Part shown: in pieces, positions 17,555 to 26,736 of the stretch
Layout: each line of letters starts with the position of its first letter
Numbering within the stretch: position 1 is the first letter of the stretch
Source: Aquimarina aggregata
GTDB lineage: Bacteria > Bacteroidota > Bacteroidia > Flavobacteriales > Flavobacteriaceae
Assembly (NCBI RefSeq): GCF_001632745.1
Contig: NZ_LQRT01000013.1
Coordinates: forward strand, 186,001-250,000
Direction: 5' to 3'
DNA length: 64,000 nucleotides
Notes under the pieces: generated by a model
What the model was told of the DNA's origin: nothing
Database searches by the model: none
Seen by the model: the letters and a program-made list of their open reading frames with translations, nothing else
Program-made: the position numbers and the translations under genes

Positions 17555-18952
17555 TTACTCTTTATTACTAAGCATTACTTTACTGTATTTTGCATTGATT
17601 GTAATCATTTTATCAGTACTTCGAGTATTTTGAAATCCATTAATAAATACATTACCAAAATTCTTTCGAGTATTTATTTCTAGAGTTCTAGGCAACGAAA
17701 TAATACTTTGAGCCCCACTATAAGACAAGTTAAATGATGTCTCTGGCAATTTTAATTTAAAGTCACTGTTTTGAACAGCAAGATCGAGTGTAGAAAAAGA
17801 CTCTCCTAGGTTGGCAATTGTTATTACTCCAAAACTTCCAGAGATAGCCGCATTTTTATCTAACTCTTGAATATATATGTTACTAGAATCTGCATTAACT
17901 AAAAGGTTTTTAGCATTTTGTATTCTACAATTCTTGACATAATTAACAACAAGCTTACCGTTATCCCATTGTCTCACAAAAACTGGAGAATAAGATGCTT
18001 TAATAAATGTTTGATCTCCATTAATCACATCTGCAGAGAGGGTTGTGTGGGACAAAGATGCCTTAACATTAGTCGATACTTCTGCTAATTGCACGTTGCC
18101 ATGACGAATATTAAGTCTTAAATTAGCTTTTTTGGGCATACGAACTTTAATAATTTTATTGCCATTATTTGTTTTTGCTCTGCTAGTGCTGTATTGATAT
18201 ACTGTTACATTAGCAGTACCCCCATGTTGATCATCTACATCTCTAATATTTTGTGTAACCCATGTTTCCATTTGTTTCCCGTACTGTTGTGTCCATGTTT
18301 CTACACGAATCTGCATTTTACCTGAAATATTTTGTGATCCATCGGTAAGGTTTGAAGTCCATTTTTGATTTTCCTCCTTTTTACCATCATCAAATTTTTC
18401 ACGTATTTGACTCTCCCATTGTTGGATATATTTTTCATCTTTCGATTTATACTGACCGTTACTAAGAGCTACATTTGCTTGATTATCATTGTTTAGCGTA
18501 CTTGGCATAGGGTTTTTTGCCATATTCTCTATTAGAGGACCTAATCTTTCAGAAATAACCGGACTTAACATTTTTAATTGTTGTCTTAGTTTTTCATCTG
18601 TTCTGATACTAGAAGCTGTGACTTCTCCTCTCCATAAATTACCCGCAGTAGAATTAATAGTAATCTCTTTACTATTTCCTAACACATCAACTTGCCAACT
18701 TTCTAAAATACGCTTACTATTATCATCGTCAAGGTCTCCTTCTAAGTATGCCTCTATAGCTATTGTGTTTTTATTCCAGGTTTCAAAGACAATATTAGTA
18801 TGACTTGTATTAAGAGTAACAGTAACGTCTTCTTCTACAGCTAGTTTTTCACTTAACTTATCATGCTTTTCTTGTGCAAACAACCCTGCACAACATAACA
18901 CGCTAATCGCAGCTATATTAAGCTTGTACCTCATTGTAATTTTCTTTTTCAA
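17555..18952 (-). CDS. exported DUF4097-like protein
   Basis: The 465-residue protein has a signal peptide (MRYKLNIAAISVLCCAGLFA, if the start is M7 at 18934) and opens the mature part with VTVTLNTSHTNIVFETWNKN, like the beginning of DUF4097 putative adhesins. The C-terminal 200 residues have the repeating short-strand pattern of a right-handed beta-helix (RLNIRHGNVQLAEVS, VNADSSNIYIQELD). The middle (about 150-235) is polar, rich in Q, K and W. It is the third gene of the ECF sigma locus and overlaps the gene before it. I infer an envelope role controlled by that sigma factor. Confidence 0.7.
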   Translation of the reverse strand: MKKKITMRYKLNIAAISVLCCAGLFAQEKHDKLSEKLAVEEDVTVTLNTSHTNIVFETWNKNTIAIEAYLEGDLDDDNSKRILESWQVDVLGNSKEITINSTAGNLWRGEVTASSIRTDEKLRQQLKMLSPVISERLGPLIENMAKNPMPSTLNNDNQANVALSNGQYKSKDEKYIQQWESQIREKFDDGKKEENQKWTSNLTDGSQNISGKMQIRVETWTQQYGKQMETWVTQNIRDVDDQHGGTANVTVYQYSTSRAKTNNGNKIIKVRMPKKANLRLNIRHGNVQLAEVSTNVKASLSHTTLSADVINGDQTFIKASYSPVFVRQWDNGKLVVNYVKNCRIQNAKNLLVNADSSNIYIQELDKNAAISGSFGVITIANLGESFSTLDLAVQNSDFKLKLPETSFNLSYSGAQSIISLPRTLEINTRKNFGNVFINGFQNTRSTDKMITINAKYSKVMLSNKE

Positions 18953-19526
18953 TTCTCTCTAATTCTTTTAATTTATCATTTAGCCTTTTTAAAAGTGATA
19001 GTCTAATGGTCAAATTATCCATCATAGCCTCTACACTTTGTACATTTGGTCCAACTTCGATAAGTTCTTTATTAAGCTGCTGATACTCTTTATCTAGGTT
19101 TTGTAACCTTTTCATAAAACTATCTACCAAATCCCTATTCGTATCATCTACTTTTATATTCGAAAGTTGAAACTTTATAGTAGTTAGTATATTATTCTCT
19201 ACCTCTTCATATTCTGGGAATGCTTCTGCCAAAGTAGAAGTCTGTTTTTTTATTTTAATTGTAGCATTTTGAACAGGACCATTATCTGTATCTACTACTT
19301 TTGGTCCATCAGAATTATCTCCAAATCGGTTAATAGACATTAAAGAAACGGTAAGAATAACAACAACACTCGCTGCAATTTTAAGCCAGTTATAATTAAA
19401 ACGTCTTGCTTTTTTTGGAAGTTCTTTTTCCAATCTGGCCATAAAACGATCCTCATGACCTTCCTGTATTTGCTCTACAGGAATGTGCTTATCTTGCTTT
19501 AAAAGCTCTCTAATATCCTGTGCCAT
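18918..19526 (-). CDS. probable anti-sigma factor, locus 2
   Basis: This 202-residue protein has a cytoplasmic N-terminus (MAQDIRELLKQDKHIPVEQI, EGHEDRFMARLEKEL), one membrane helix (WLKIAASVVVILTVSLMSI, about 45-63), and a periplasmic part ending in a long coiled coil (about 130-200, rich in L, E and K). It starts 17 bases inside the sigma gene, the same overlap as at locus 1. The EDRFMARLEKELP motif is common in membrane anti-sigma proteins of Bacteroidota. The role is inferred from topology and position. Confidence 0.65.
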   Translation of the reverse strand: MAQDIRELLKQDKHIPVEQIQEGHEDRFMARLEKELPKKARRFNYNWLKIAASVVVILTVSLMSINRFGDNSDGPKVVDTDNGPVQNATIKIKKQTSTLAEAFPEYEEVENNILTTIKFQLSNIKVDDTNRDLVDSFMKRLQNLDKEYQQLNKELIEVGPNVQSVEAMMDNLTIRLSLLKRLNDKLKELERIEKENYNEVQA

Positions 19527-20055
19527 CTCTTAAATGTTTTAATTGTTCTTGTAGTTGTTTTTTACCTCTATGCACCAATGTCCGCGATGCTACTGATGTT
19601 ATATCTAAAATTTCACTTATCTCATTATGATCGTATCCTTCTATAAGGAAAAGCATGACGGCATATTTATACTTTTCGGGTAACCTTTCAATAGCCTTTT
19701 TAACCTCATCCACAGTAACTGAATCTGATACTGACCAGTCGTTTTGTTCTTCTACAGTAGACATTACTTGTTCATTAATTGCTACCATGTTCATTTTCTT
19801 GGCTTTTAGCATATCTATGCTTTTATTAATAACGATCCGTTTTAACCATGCACCAAAAGTCACATCACCTGTAAATTGATGAAGTCTTGTAAATGCTTTG
19901 ATAAAAGATTCTTGCATCGCTTCCTCTGCTTCAAAAGGATCTTTGAGGAATCGTAATGCTACATAATACATACCTTTTGAGTATTTATTATAAAGCTTCA
20001 TCTGGGCTCTACGGTCATTAGTCCTACATTGTTCTATTAGCTCGCTTTGTAACAA
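19510..20055 (-). CDS. ECF sigma factor, locus 2
   Basis: The 181-residue protein has region 2 (KLYNKYSKGMYYVALRFLKD, FEAEEAMQESFIKAFTRL) and region 4 (RLPEKYKYAVMLFLIEGYDH, then EISEILDITSVASRTLVHRG). It probably drives envelope-stress genes. It is the first gene of a three-gene overlapping operon with a likely anti-sigma factor and an exported DUF4097-like protein. Confidence 0.95.
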   Translation of the reverse strand: MLQSELIEQCRTNDRRAQMKLYNKYSKGMYYVALRFLKDPFEAEEAMQESFIKAFTRLHQFTGDVTFGAWLKRIVINKSIDMLKAKKMNMVAINEQVMSTVEEQNDWSVSDSVTVDEVKKAIERLPEKYKYAVMLFLIEGYDHNEISEILDITSVASRTLVHRGKKQLQEQLKHLRDGTGY

Positions 20056-20145
20056 ACTTTCTTTTATTTAGGTTAGTGATTAATACTAGAAAAACTATCT
20101 TAAATCGTACTCATTTATAAAGACGTAATCCTATTTTCTTTGTTG

Positions 20146-20172
20146 CAAAATTATACATAAAAAAAATTACAA
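20146..20172 (-). promoter_or_regulatory. probable promoter of sigma locus 2
   Basis: On the minus strand TTG (20170-20172), a 16-base spacer and TAATTTTG (20146-20153) match the Bacteroidota promoter; the spacer is shorter than the usual 17-23. It lies about 90 bases before the sigma gene start. Confidence 0.5.
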
Positions 20173-20283
20173 ACCAACAAATTACTGAATATCAAACAAT
20201 TAATACAAATTTAACTATTTACAAAGTAAGGAATACTAGCAAAACGATACTACTCTACGGCTTTTATCAATAAATAGAAAATC

Positions 20284-20505
20284 ATGCACACAATAAAAAA
20301 TGATTGCGATTATCAGAGTATCGATGATGTAAATGATATATATAATCTTGTAAAAAAGAATAGTAATTGCGCACAGCTTTTAATAAAGCATATTGATCTA
20401 CTTCTCGAGAACAAACATCTATCCGAATCAATAGTTCAGATTCTTACTTCTATACGAAACACCTGTGCTATACATGTAATGAACCTTGCTCGCGTAGCTA
20501 AATAG
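20284..20505 (+). CDS. hypothetical 73-aa protein
   Basis: This short frame is predicted mainly helical (IDDVNDIYNLVKKNSNCAQL, then LLIKHIDLLLENKHL). It has three cysteines and no signal peptide. It lies in the gap between the divergent sigma operon and the DUF2911 gene. I do not recognise the family; the composition and length make a real gene plausible but not certain. Confidence 0.5.
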   Translation: MHTIKNDCDYQSIDDVNDIYNLVKKNSNCAQLLIKHIDLLLENKHLSESIVQILTSIRNTCAIHVMNLARVAK

Positions 20506-20582
20506 TAATGTCGGGCATATTTTAAACTATTTTTAGATGTAAACAATTTTCTAAAAACTATCTTTAAACACAAATAATTATT

Positions 20583-21137
20583 ATGTCAAAATTATTAAAA
20601 CGTACCATAATTGTTCTTATTAGCCTTTTAGTTATTGGAGTTTCTACAGTGTATATATTAAGACAAAACACAAAAAAACATAGCCCTGAACAAACTATTA
20701 CTCATATCGCAAATGATGCCACTTTCACTATCTTTTATAATAGACCCTATAAAAAAGGAAGAGAAATTTTTGGGAAATTAATTCCTTTTGGAGAAATATG
20801 GCGAACGGGAGCTAATGAAGCTACAACATTTACTACGAACAAAGATATTATGGTAGATGGTACTATTTTGAAAGCAGGAACTTACACCTTGTGGACTATC
20901 CCAAACTTGAAATCTTGGAAAGTTATTTTTAATAGTAAAACATATAATTGGGGAGTTAACATGGATGGTACGGTTAAACGTGATGACCAATTTGATGTAT
21001 TAACCATAGAAGTTCCTACTCAACCTTTATTAAACGAAATAGAACAATTCTCTATATATTTCGAAAATGCGAATGACTTTACAATATTATACTTGGCATG
21101 GGACCGAACAGCTGTAGCTGTACCTATTAAAGTTTAA
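20583..21137 (+). CDS. DUF2911 domain protein, membrane-anchored
   Basis: One N-terminal hydrophobic helix (IIVLISLLVIGVSTVYIL, about 9-26) anchors or exports this 184-residue protein. The rest is a DUF2911 domain, recognised by FYNRPYKKGREIFGKLIPFG, EIWRTGANEATTFTTN and LKAGTYTLWTIP. DUF2911 is frequent in Bacteroidota and has no established activity. It lies 74 bases before the MeaB gene on the same strand; no functional link is known. Confidence 0.9.
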   Translation: MSKLLKRTIIVLISLLVIGVSTVYILRQNTKKHSPEQTITHIANDATFTIFYNRPYKKGREIFGKLIPFGEIWRTGANEATTFTTNKDIMVDGTILKAGTYTLWTIPNLKSWKVIFNSKTYNWGVNMDGTVKRDDQFDVLTIEVPTQPLLNEIEQFSIYFENANDFTILYLAWDRTAVAVPIKV

Positions 21138-21211
21138 AAAGTAAGTATTCAAAACTTAAATTATTATGTGTTTCCAAAAAGGAATGTATAACTTTGCTAT
21201 AAAGCTTTTTT

Positions 21212-22297
21212 GTGCCTAAAGAAATTACAAATAAAACTAATCACCCTTCAAAAGTACCATCTAGTACTAATCATCAAGTAATTGATAGATTTAAAAGGTT
21301 ACAACAAAAAGAAATTTCAATAGATCATATCTTTAATGATATCGTCTCTAAGAACACTACTGCTCTAAGTAAAGGGATAACTTTGATAGAGAGCACGCAA
21401 CAAGAACATGTCGAAAAAGCACAACAACTCATAGAAAAATGTCTTCCGTATGCAAATAAATCTATAAGAATTGGAATAACGGGAGTACCTGGGGTTGGAA
21501 AAAGCACATTTATTGAAGCTTTAGGTAATTTATTATTGGATAAAGGCAAGAAAGTAGCTGTCTTAGCTGTGGATCCAAGTAGTACCGTTTCTTATGGTAG
21601 CATACTTGGTGATAAAACTCGTATGGAATCTTTAGTTCGATCTCCAATGGCTTTTATTCGTCCGTCACCTTCGGGTAACTCTTTAGGAGGTGTAGCTCAA
21701 AAGACGCGAGAATCAATTATTTTATGTGAAGCTGCGGGTTATGACATTATTATTATTGAAACTGTTGGTGTTGGACAAAGTGAAACAGCAGTTCATGGTA
21801 TGGTTGATTTCTTTTTATTATTGAAATTAGCTGGGGCTGGTGATGAATTGCAAGGTATTAAGAGAGGTATTATAGAAATGGCAGATGCTATTGTAATTAA
21901 TAAAGCAGATGGTGATAATGAGAAAAGAGCGCGTGAGGCAAAAAATCAATTTAGAAAAGCATTGCATCTTTATCCTTTATCAGAAAATAAATGGTCTCCC
22001 GATGTGTTAACCTGTAGTGCACTCGAAAACAAAGGTATAAATAAGGTCTGGGATCTTATCCAAGACTATTTAAGTATAACCATAGAAAATGGTTTTTTTG
22101 AAAAAAACCGTATGCGCCAAAACAAATTCTGGTTATTACAGACTATAGAAGAACAATTGAAAACTTCGTTTTATAATCATAAAAATATTAAAGAAGCGCT
22201 TACCTCTAAAATTGATGATGTTATACACCATAAAATAACACCATTTGCCGCAGCAAGATATCTTCTAAAATTAAGTGAACATAAAAACGAGAAATAA
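21212..22297 (+). CDS. meaB: MeaB/ArgK-type GTPase (methylmalonyl-CoA mutase chaperone)
   Basis: This G3E-family GTPase loads and protects the adenosylcobalamin cofactor of methylmalonyl-CoA mutase. The P-loop is GVPGVGKSTFIEALG (about 94-108), and DPSSTVSYGSILGDKTRM, ETVGVGQSE and NKADGDN (the base-recognition NKxD) follow. The start codon is GTG at 21212: the first internal ATG codes for the M of RMESL, beyond the P-loop. With 361 residues it has the usual length. The mutase itself is not in the window; the cobalamin adenosyltransferase is at 4961-5536. Confidence 0.95.
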   Translation: MPKEITNKTNHPSKVPSSTNHQVIDRFKRLQQKEISIDHIFNDIVSKNTTALSKGITLIESTQQEHVEKAQQLIEKCLPYANKSIRIGITGVPGVGKSTFIEALGNLLLDKGKKVAVLAVDPSSTVSYGSILGDKTRMESLVRSPMAFIRPSPSGNSLGGVAQKTRESIILCEAAGYDIIIIETVGVGQSETAVHGMVDFFLLLKLAGAGDELQGIKRGIIEMADAIVINKADGDNEKRAREAKNQFRKALHLYPLSENKWSPDVLTCSALENKGINKVWDLIQDYLSITIENGFFEKNRMRQNKFWLLQTIEEQLKTSFYNHKNIKEALTSKIDDVIHHKITPFAAARYLLKLSEHKNEK

Positions 22298-22303
22298 AAC
22301 TAT

Positions 22304-23542
22304 CTAATGTTTTAGGCGATAAACATATCCGATACTAAACTCTGAAAAATCTGCTTGTCCAAGATTTGCATTGATATTTGCTCCAAAAAACACATTATTT
22401 ACCGGAGACTTATAAGTATTTATTAAATAGTATTTTATTCCTAATCTTGATGACACAGTTCTTTTTACTTTATAATACCAATCCAACTCTCCTAATTTTG
22501 TATATTCTCCTCTAAAGAAAAACCCTTGACTAAGTTGCCAATCAATTTTATAAAAGGGTTTGTGTATGTTTATACCTAATTCAAATTCAGTCCCAAAATG
22601 TCCAAGTAAAAGTTCGGCATTTACAAATACTCCAAGATTAGTAGCGTATCGATAAGGATTTTCTTTAAATTCTGGTACCTGCTCGCTAATTAATTGTCCA
22701 TCATTTTTTATATGATCATAATAATGCTCATAAAACCTGTAATAAATACCCGTACCTAGCTTGATTCTTTTATTTAAAATTTTACCAGCAGACAATGCTA
22801 TTGAATATACTTCTTTTTTATCATTAAACACTTGAGAAAGTACATTTTGACCAATACCCGTACGAAAGGAAAAATAAGTCTCAGAAAAACGTTTTTTTTG
22901 TTTGTCTTTGACTTTCTCGATTTTTTCCATTTCTGGTTCATTACCAATCGAAGAAGACAGACTAATTAAAAATGAATTAAGACCCTGATTAGGCAAACGT
23001 GTGTGTCCATTTGAAAAATGAGCGTACCCTAAACCCATGCGCCAATTAATCTTATCTTTCTTTATAAGATCATAATAAATAAAAGATCTAAAAGCCCAAT
23101 TTATTTTTGTTGTAATCGCTTTATTAAATGCATTTCTATCTGCATCGAATTGTGTATCTAAATAGGCTACTCCTAATCCCAAATCTAAACTCCATCGATT
23201 AGAATATTTTTGAAATATTTTAAACTCTGAAAAAGGCATTAGGGTATACGCTAAACCCAATTTCTCTATGTTTCCAAAATCAGTTATGCCTAATGAAAAA
23301 CCAGTTTTAAACGGTTTTAATCTACTCCTATTTTTTCCAGTTAAAGTAGTATAAACCCCAAAACTTACAAAAAGTGACTTTTGTATTTCGGTATCCGGAA
23401 AACCAGTATTGGCTTCTCCAGTTTTTCCAACGACAATTTCTGGAGCTATAAAAAAAGAATTCTTATGTACTGTATCAGAATCTTGTCCAAAAAACTTAAT
23501 ACCTATAAAAAATATAAGTAAACAATATATTTTATTCCCCAT
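22304..23542 (-). CDS. PagL-like acyloxyacyl hydrolase (outer-membrane lipid A deacylase)
   Basis: After a signal peptide (MGNKIYCLLIFFIGIKFFGQ) the protein has the aromatic, alternating strands of an outer-membrane barrel. The motif YAHFSNGHTRLPNQGLNSF matches the PagL active-site region (His-Ser with Asn) and the following PNxGLN signature. PagL enzymes remove the 3-position acyl chain of lipid A. At 412 residues it is more than twice the length of PagL itself; the last 200 residues form a second barrel-like part (KRFSETYFSFRTGIGQNV onwards). The deacylase call is good for the N-terminal half. Confidence 0.8.
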   Translation of the reverse strand: MGNKIYCLLIFFIGIKFFGQDSDTVHKNSFFIAPEIVVGKTGEANTGFPDTEIQKSLFVSFGVYTTLTGKNRSRLKPFKTGFSLGITDFGNIEKLGLAYTLMPFSEFKIFQKYSNRWSLDLGLGVAYLDTQFDADRNAFNKAITTKINWAFRSFIYYDLIKKDKINWRMGLGYAHFSNGHTRLPNQGLNSFLISLSSSIGNEPEMEKIEKVKDKQKKRFSETYFSFRTGIGQNVLSQVFNDKKEVYSIALSAGKILNKRIKLGTGIYYRFYEHYYDHIKNDGQLISEQVPEFKENPYRYATNLGVFVNAELLLGHFGTEFELGINIHKPFYKIDWQLSQGFFFRGEYTKLGELDWYYKVKRTVSSRLGIKYYLINTYKSPVNNVFFGANINANLGQADFSEFSIGYVYRLKH

Positions 23543-23723
23543 TTATAAGTTTTATTCCAACTACAAACGGGTAGTTCTTAACCCTAGTTTCATTGTTTAA
23601 ATCAAATTAATATAATGTAATAATAACTTTTTAATAGCACATATTAAAGTTATACATAAACTATATGATCAATACAATGTCTTTAAACTAGCATTTTAAA
23701 GATATAACAGAACCTTTAACTCA

Positions 23724-24011
23724 TCAATCTTCTAGATCTTCTACCTGATCTTTACTCATTGCAACAGGAACTTCTGTAGTAGAGTCGGTAGTATCATCAT
23801 CAAAACTTTCCATCGTATCTGCTAATCTTTTACTGATCTTTACCAGATAGATCGTATCTTCTGTTTTCACTTCAACCGCTTCAATAGCTTCGTTATGATG
23901 ATTCCGAAAAGAAATAATATCATTATCATTATATCCATCTGGAAATTTTTCTACGAGAAGATTTAAAATATTCTTATTTAATTTTTTGTAATCAACAATT
24001 ACTCTTTTCAT
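23724..24011 (-). CDS. hypothetical conserved 95-aa protein
   Basis: This acidic protein starts MKRVIVDYKKLNKNILNLLV and continues EKFPDGYNDNDIISFRNHH, NEAIEAVEVKTEDTIYLVKI, ending in a disordered acidic tail (FDDDTTDSTTEVPVAMSKDQ). It has no signal peptide. The folded part looks like a small alpha/beta unit of a kind common in flavobacteria. A 17-base perfect palindrome lies 43 bases upstream of its start. The function is unknown. Confidence 0.7.
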   Translation of the reverse strand: MKRVIVDYKKLNKNILNLLVEKFPDGYNDNDIISFRNHHNEAIEAVEVKTEDTIYLVKISKRLADTMESFDDDTTDSTTEVPVAMSKDQVEDLED

Positions 24012-24470
24012 GAGTTTGCAGGTTTAGTTAGTTACAATATTTAGTAGTCAAAAAATGTGCTAAGCACATTATTAATTATAATCCTGAGATACTTTACGGC
24101 AATACCTCAAGTAGTGTTCAAATTGGGTATATGAATATAATAATCTACATTATACACTTACAATTCTAACTAAAAAAAATGAAATTTCTAAGAAATTATC
24201 TTTAAAAAACTGATATTTTTTACTCTTTTCAACTTGCTAAAAAGTGTAGAATATTTAATTCAAAAATCAAATTATTTCATTTTAACTCTTTTAGATATAA
24301 ATCACATAAAAAACATAAGGTTCACCCTTAAAAAACAAGATTTATCATGGCATAAAAATAAAACCATTAAAAACTTATTACTACTTTCACATCTTTTACT
24401 ACTACAAAAAAATGTAAGAATACTCAACTGTCTAATAATATTTTGTTTTAGCCGTTATCTAGTGGATATT
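24012..24470. other. intergenic region; palindrome only
   Basis: This 459-base gap lies between the divergent 95-aa gene and the penicillin-binding protein. It contains the perfect palindrome AATGTGCTAAGCACATT at 24054-24070. An open frame runs through 24234-24470 in phase with the penicillin-binding protein but encodes low-complexity sequence, so it is not counted as coding. Confidence 0.6.
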
Positions 24471-26720
24471 ATGATTATGATTAAAAAATTATTAAAAAAG
24501 AAATGGGTCAAGTTGCCATTATTTTTAATAGGCACAGTTACCATGTTATTTTTGTGCTTCTATGCCAGTATTTATTTAGGTTTTTGGGGGGATTTACCTA
24601 CTAAAGAAGAATTAAGTACACTCAAACAAGCAGAGGCTACTCAAGTCTTAGATCAAAATGGCCAATTAATAGGTAAATATTATATTTTTGATAGACAACC
24701 TATTCACTTTGAAGATTTGCCTCAACATCTTATAGACGCACTTATTGCGACAGAAGATGTAAGATTTTATGAACATGATGGCGTAGATAACAAGAGTCTT
24801 TTAAGAGTCTTTTTTAAAACTATTTTACTTCGGGATAAATCTTCTGGCGGAGGAAGTACTATAACCTTACAGCTAGCAAAAAACTTATTTGGTAGAGAAA
24901 AACACAAAATATTTAGTACTGTAGTTAATAAATTAAAGGAATCTTTTGTAGCAAAAAGAATAGAAGACATTTATTCTAAACAAGAAATCCTTACGCTTTA
25001 CTTCAATACCGTGCCCTTTCCGGATAACACCTATGGAATCGAAAGTGCCGCCCATAAATTTTTTAATACGTCTACTAGCCAATTATCCTTATCTGAAGCT
25101 GCAGTTTTAGTAGGTAGTCTAAAGGCTAATCATAGTTATAATCCAAGGCTTTTTCCTGAAAGGAGTCAGCTAAGAAGAGATGTGGTCCTTAAACAAATGA
25201 TCAAATATGGATATCTAAATACAAACAAAGCCGATCAAGAAATGAGCAAGCCTATACTGCTTAATTATCAATATTTTAATCATGATCTTGGTGTAGCACC
25301 TTATTTTAGAGAAGCCGTTAAAAAAGAACTCATTTCGATTCTTGAAGAATATAAAAAACCAGACAACACGGCCTACGACATTTACAATGATGGTTTAATT
25401 ATACACACGACGCTAGATTATAAAATGCAGGTTCTTGCAGAAGAAGCGATGAAGGAACATATGCAAATGCTTCAAAACGACTATGAGATATCTTATGGGG
25501 ATATGGCACCATGGAAAAACAACACCTCCTTAGTCCAAAATGCTATTAAGAATCTTGATGTTTATAAAACATATAAAGAGATAGGGCTCACAGATGATCA
25601 AATACAAGATTCTTTATCCATAAAAAAAGAAATTGAGTTGTTTGAATGGACTGGTAATACCACCAAAAAAATCTCTTCATTAGATAGTTTACAACATTAC
25701 CTTAAATTTTTAAATACCGGAATGATTGCTATAGAACCTTCAACTGGTGCCGTAAAAACATATCTTGGCGGAATTGATTACCGTTACTTTAAGTACGATC
25801 ATGTATCGCAAAGCAAAAGGCAAATTGGATCAACATTTAAACCTTTTGTTTATACAACTGCTATAGAAAACGGGATGAAACCATGCTCTTATTTCTCGAC
25901 AAAAGAAATTACATATACAAATCTAAACAATTGGACTCCAAAAAATGCTTCAGAAAAAGAAGACCCCCATCTTAATTTCACTCTAGAGAAAGCGCTAAGC
26001 AATTCTGTAAATACAATTGCTGTAAAGGTTTTAAACGAGGTAGGAATTCCAAAAGTGATAGATCAAGTTCGAAAATTAGGTATTACCGATTCTCTATCCA
26101 AAGAGCCTGCTATGGCTTTAGGAACAGATGCAATTAAGATAAAAGAACTTGCCGGTGCATATGCCAGTTATGTAAATCAAGGAAAAGGAGTTACTCCATA
26201 TTTTATTTCAAAAATTGAAGATAAAAATGGTAACCTTATTGCTTCTTTTAAGTCTGATATTCTGGAAACTCCAGGGTATAGTGAGTATACAAGGCAAGCT
26301 TTGCTAGAAATGATGAAATCTACAGTAGAAAGTGGTACGGCGACAAGAATACGAACTACGTACAAACTCGAAAACGATATTGCAGGAAAAACAGGGACAA
26401 CACAAGACAATAAAGACGGTTGGTTTGTAGGCATTACACCAAATTTAGTAACTATCACATGGGTAGGAAACGATAATTACAATATTGGTTTTAAAACAAC
26501 CGCACTAGGTCAAGGCGCAAATACCGCATTACCAATTTTTGCAAAATGGTATCAAAAAATGAATATCGACCCTACTTTTGATACGATTACAAAAAGTAAA
26601 TTTACAGAAACGTCTGAAGAAGTATTAAAAGATTTAGACTGCAAACCAGAGAAACGAGATAACTTATTAAAACGTCTTTTTGGAAAAAAGAAAAAAAAGA
26701 AAAAGTTTACTACAGAATAA
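24471..26720 (+). CDS. class A penicillin-binding protein (PBP1a type)
   Basis: This is a bifunctional enzyme that polymerises and cross-links peptidoglycan. I place the start at 24471 (749 residues); a frame runs 79 codons further upstream, but only here does a short basic stretch lead straight into the membrane helix. The transglycosylase part has ALIATEDVRFYEHDGVD, then GGGSTITLQLAKNLF. The transpeptidase part has S454-T-F-K457, S512-V-N and K640-T-G-T, so all active-site motifs are intact. The C-terminus is very lysine-rich (GKKKKKKKF). It is followed by a convergent PAP2 gene. Confidence 0.95.
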   Translation: MIMIKKLLKKKWVKLPLFLIGTVTMLFLCFYASIYLGFWGDLPTKEELSTLKQAEATQVLDQNGQLIGKYYIFDRQPIHFEDLPQHLIDALIATEDVRFYEHDGVDNKSLLRVFFKTILLRDKSSGGGSTITLQLAKNLFGREKHKIFSTVVNKLKESFVAKRIEDIYSKQEILTLYFNTVPFPDNTYGIESAAHKFFNTSTSQLSLSEAAVLVGSLKANHSYNPRLFPERSQLRRDVVLKQMIKYGYLNTNKADQEMSKPILLNYQYFNHDLGVAPYFREAVKKELISILEEYKKPDNTAYDIYNDGLIIHTTLDYKMQVLAEEAMKEHMQMLQNDYEISYGDMAPWKNNTSLVQNAIKNLDVYKTYKEIGLTDDQIQDSLSIKKEIELFEWTGNTTKKISSLDSLQHYLKFLNTGMIAIEPSTGAVKTYLGGIDYRYFKYDHVSQSKRQIGSTFKPFVYTTAIENGMKPCSYFSTKEITYTNLNNWTPKNASEKEDPHLNFTLEKALSNSVNTIAVKVLNEVGIPKVIDQVRKLGITDSLSKEPAMALGTDAIKIKELAGAYASYVNQGKGVTPYFISKIEDKNGNLIASFKSDILETPGYSEYTRQALLEMMKSTVESGTATRIRTTYKLENDIAGKTGTTQDNKDGWFVGITPNLVTITWVGNDNYNIGFKTTALGQGANTALPIFAKWYQKMNIDPTFDTITKSKFTETSEEVLKDLDCKPEKRDNLLKRLFGKKKKKKKFTTE

Positions 26721-26736
26721 AAGAAGAGCTTGCTGT

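Noticed and set aside
24103..24131. ATACC ... TGGGTAT half-sites like the caspase/gasdermin dyad
   Set aside because: The halves are 17 bases apart instead of 6 and no AGTTTTG follows at 22 bases. Chance is more likely.
24234..24470. 79-codon in-frame extension upstream of the penicillin-binding protein
   Set aside because: It encodes low-complexity leucine/lysine sequence, with no motif, and the membrane anchor begins only after the ATG at 24471.
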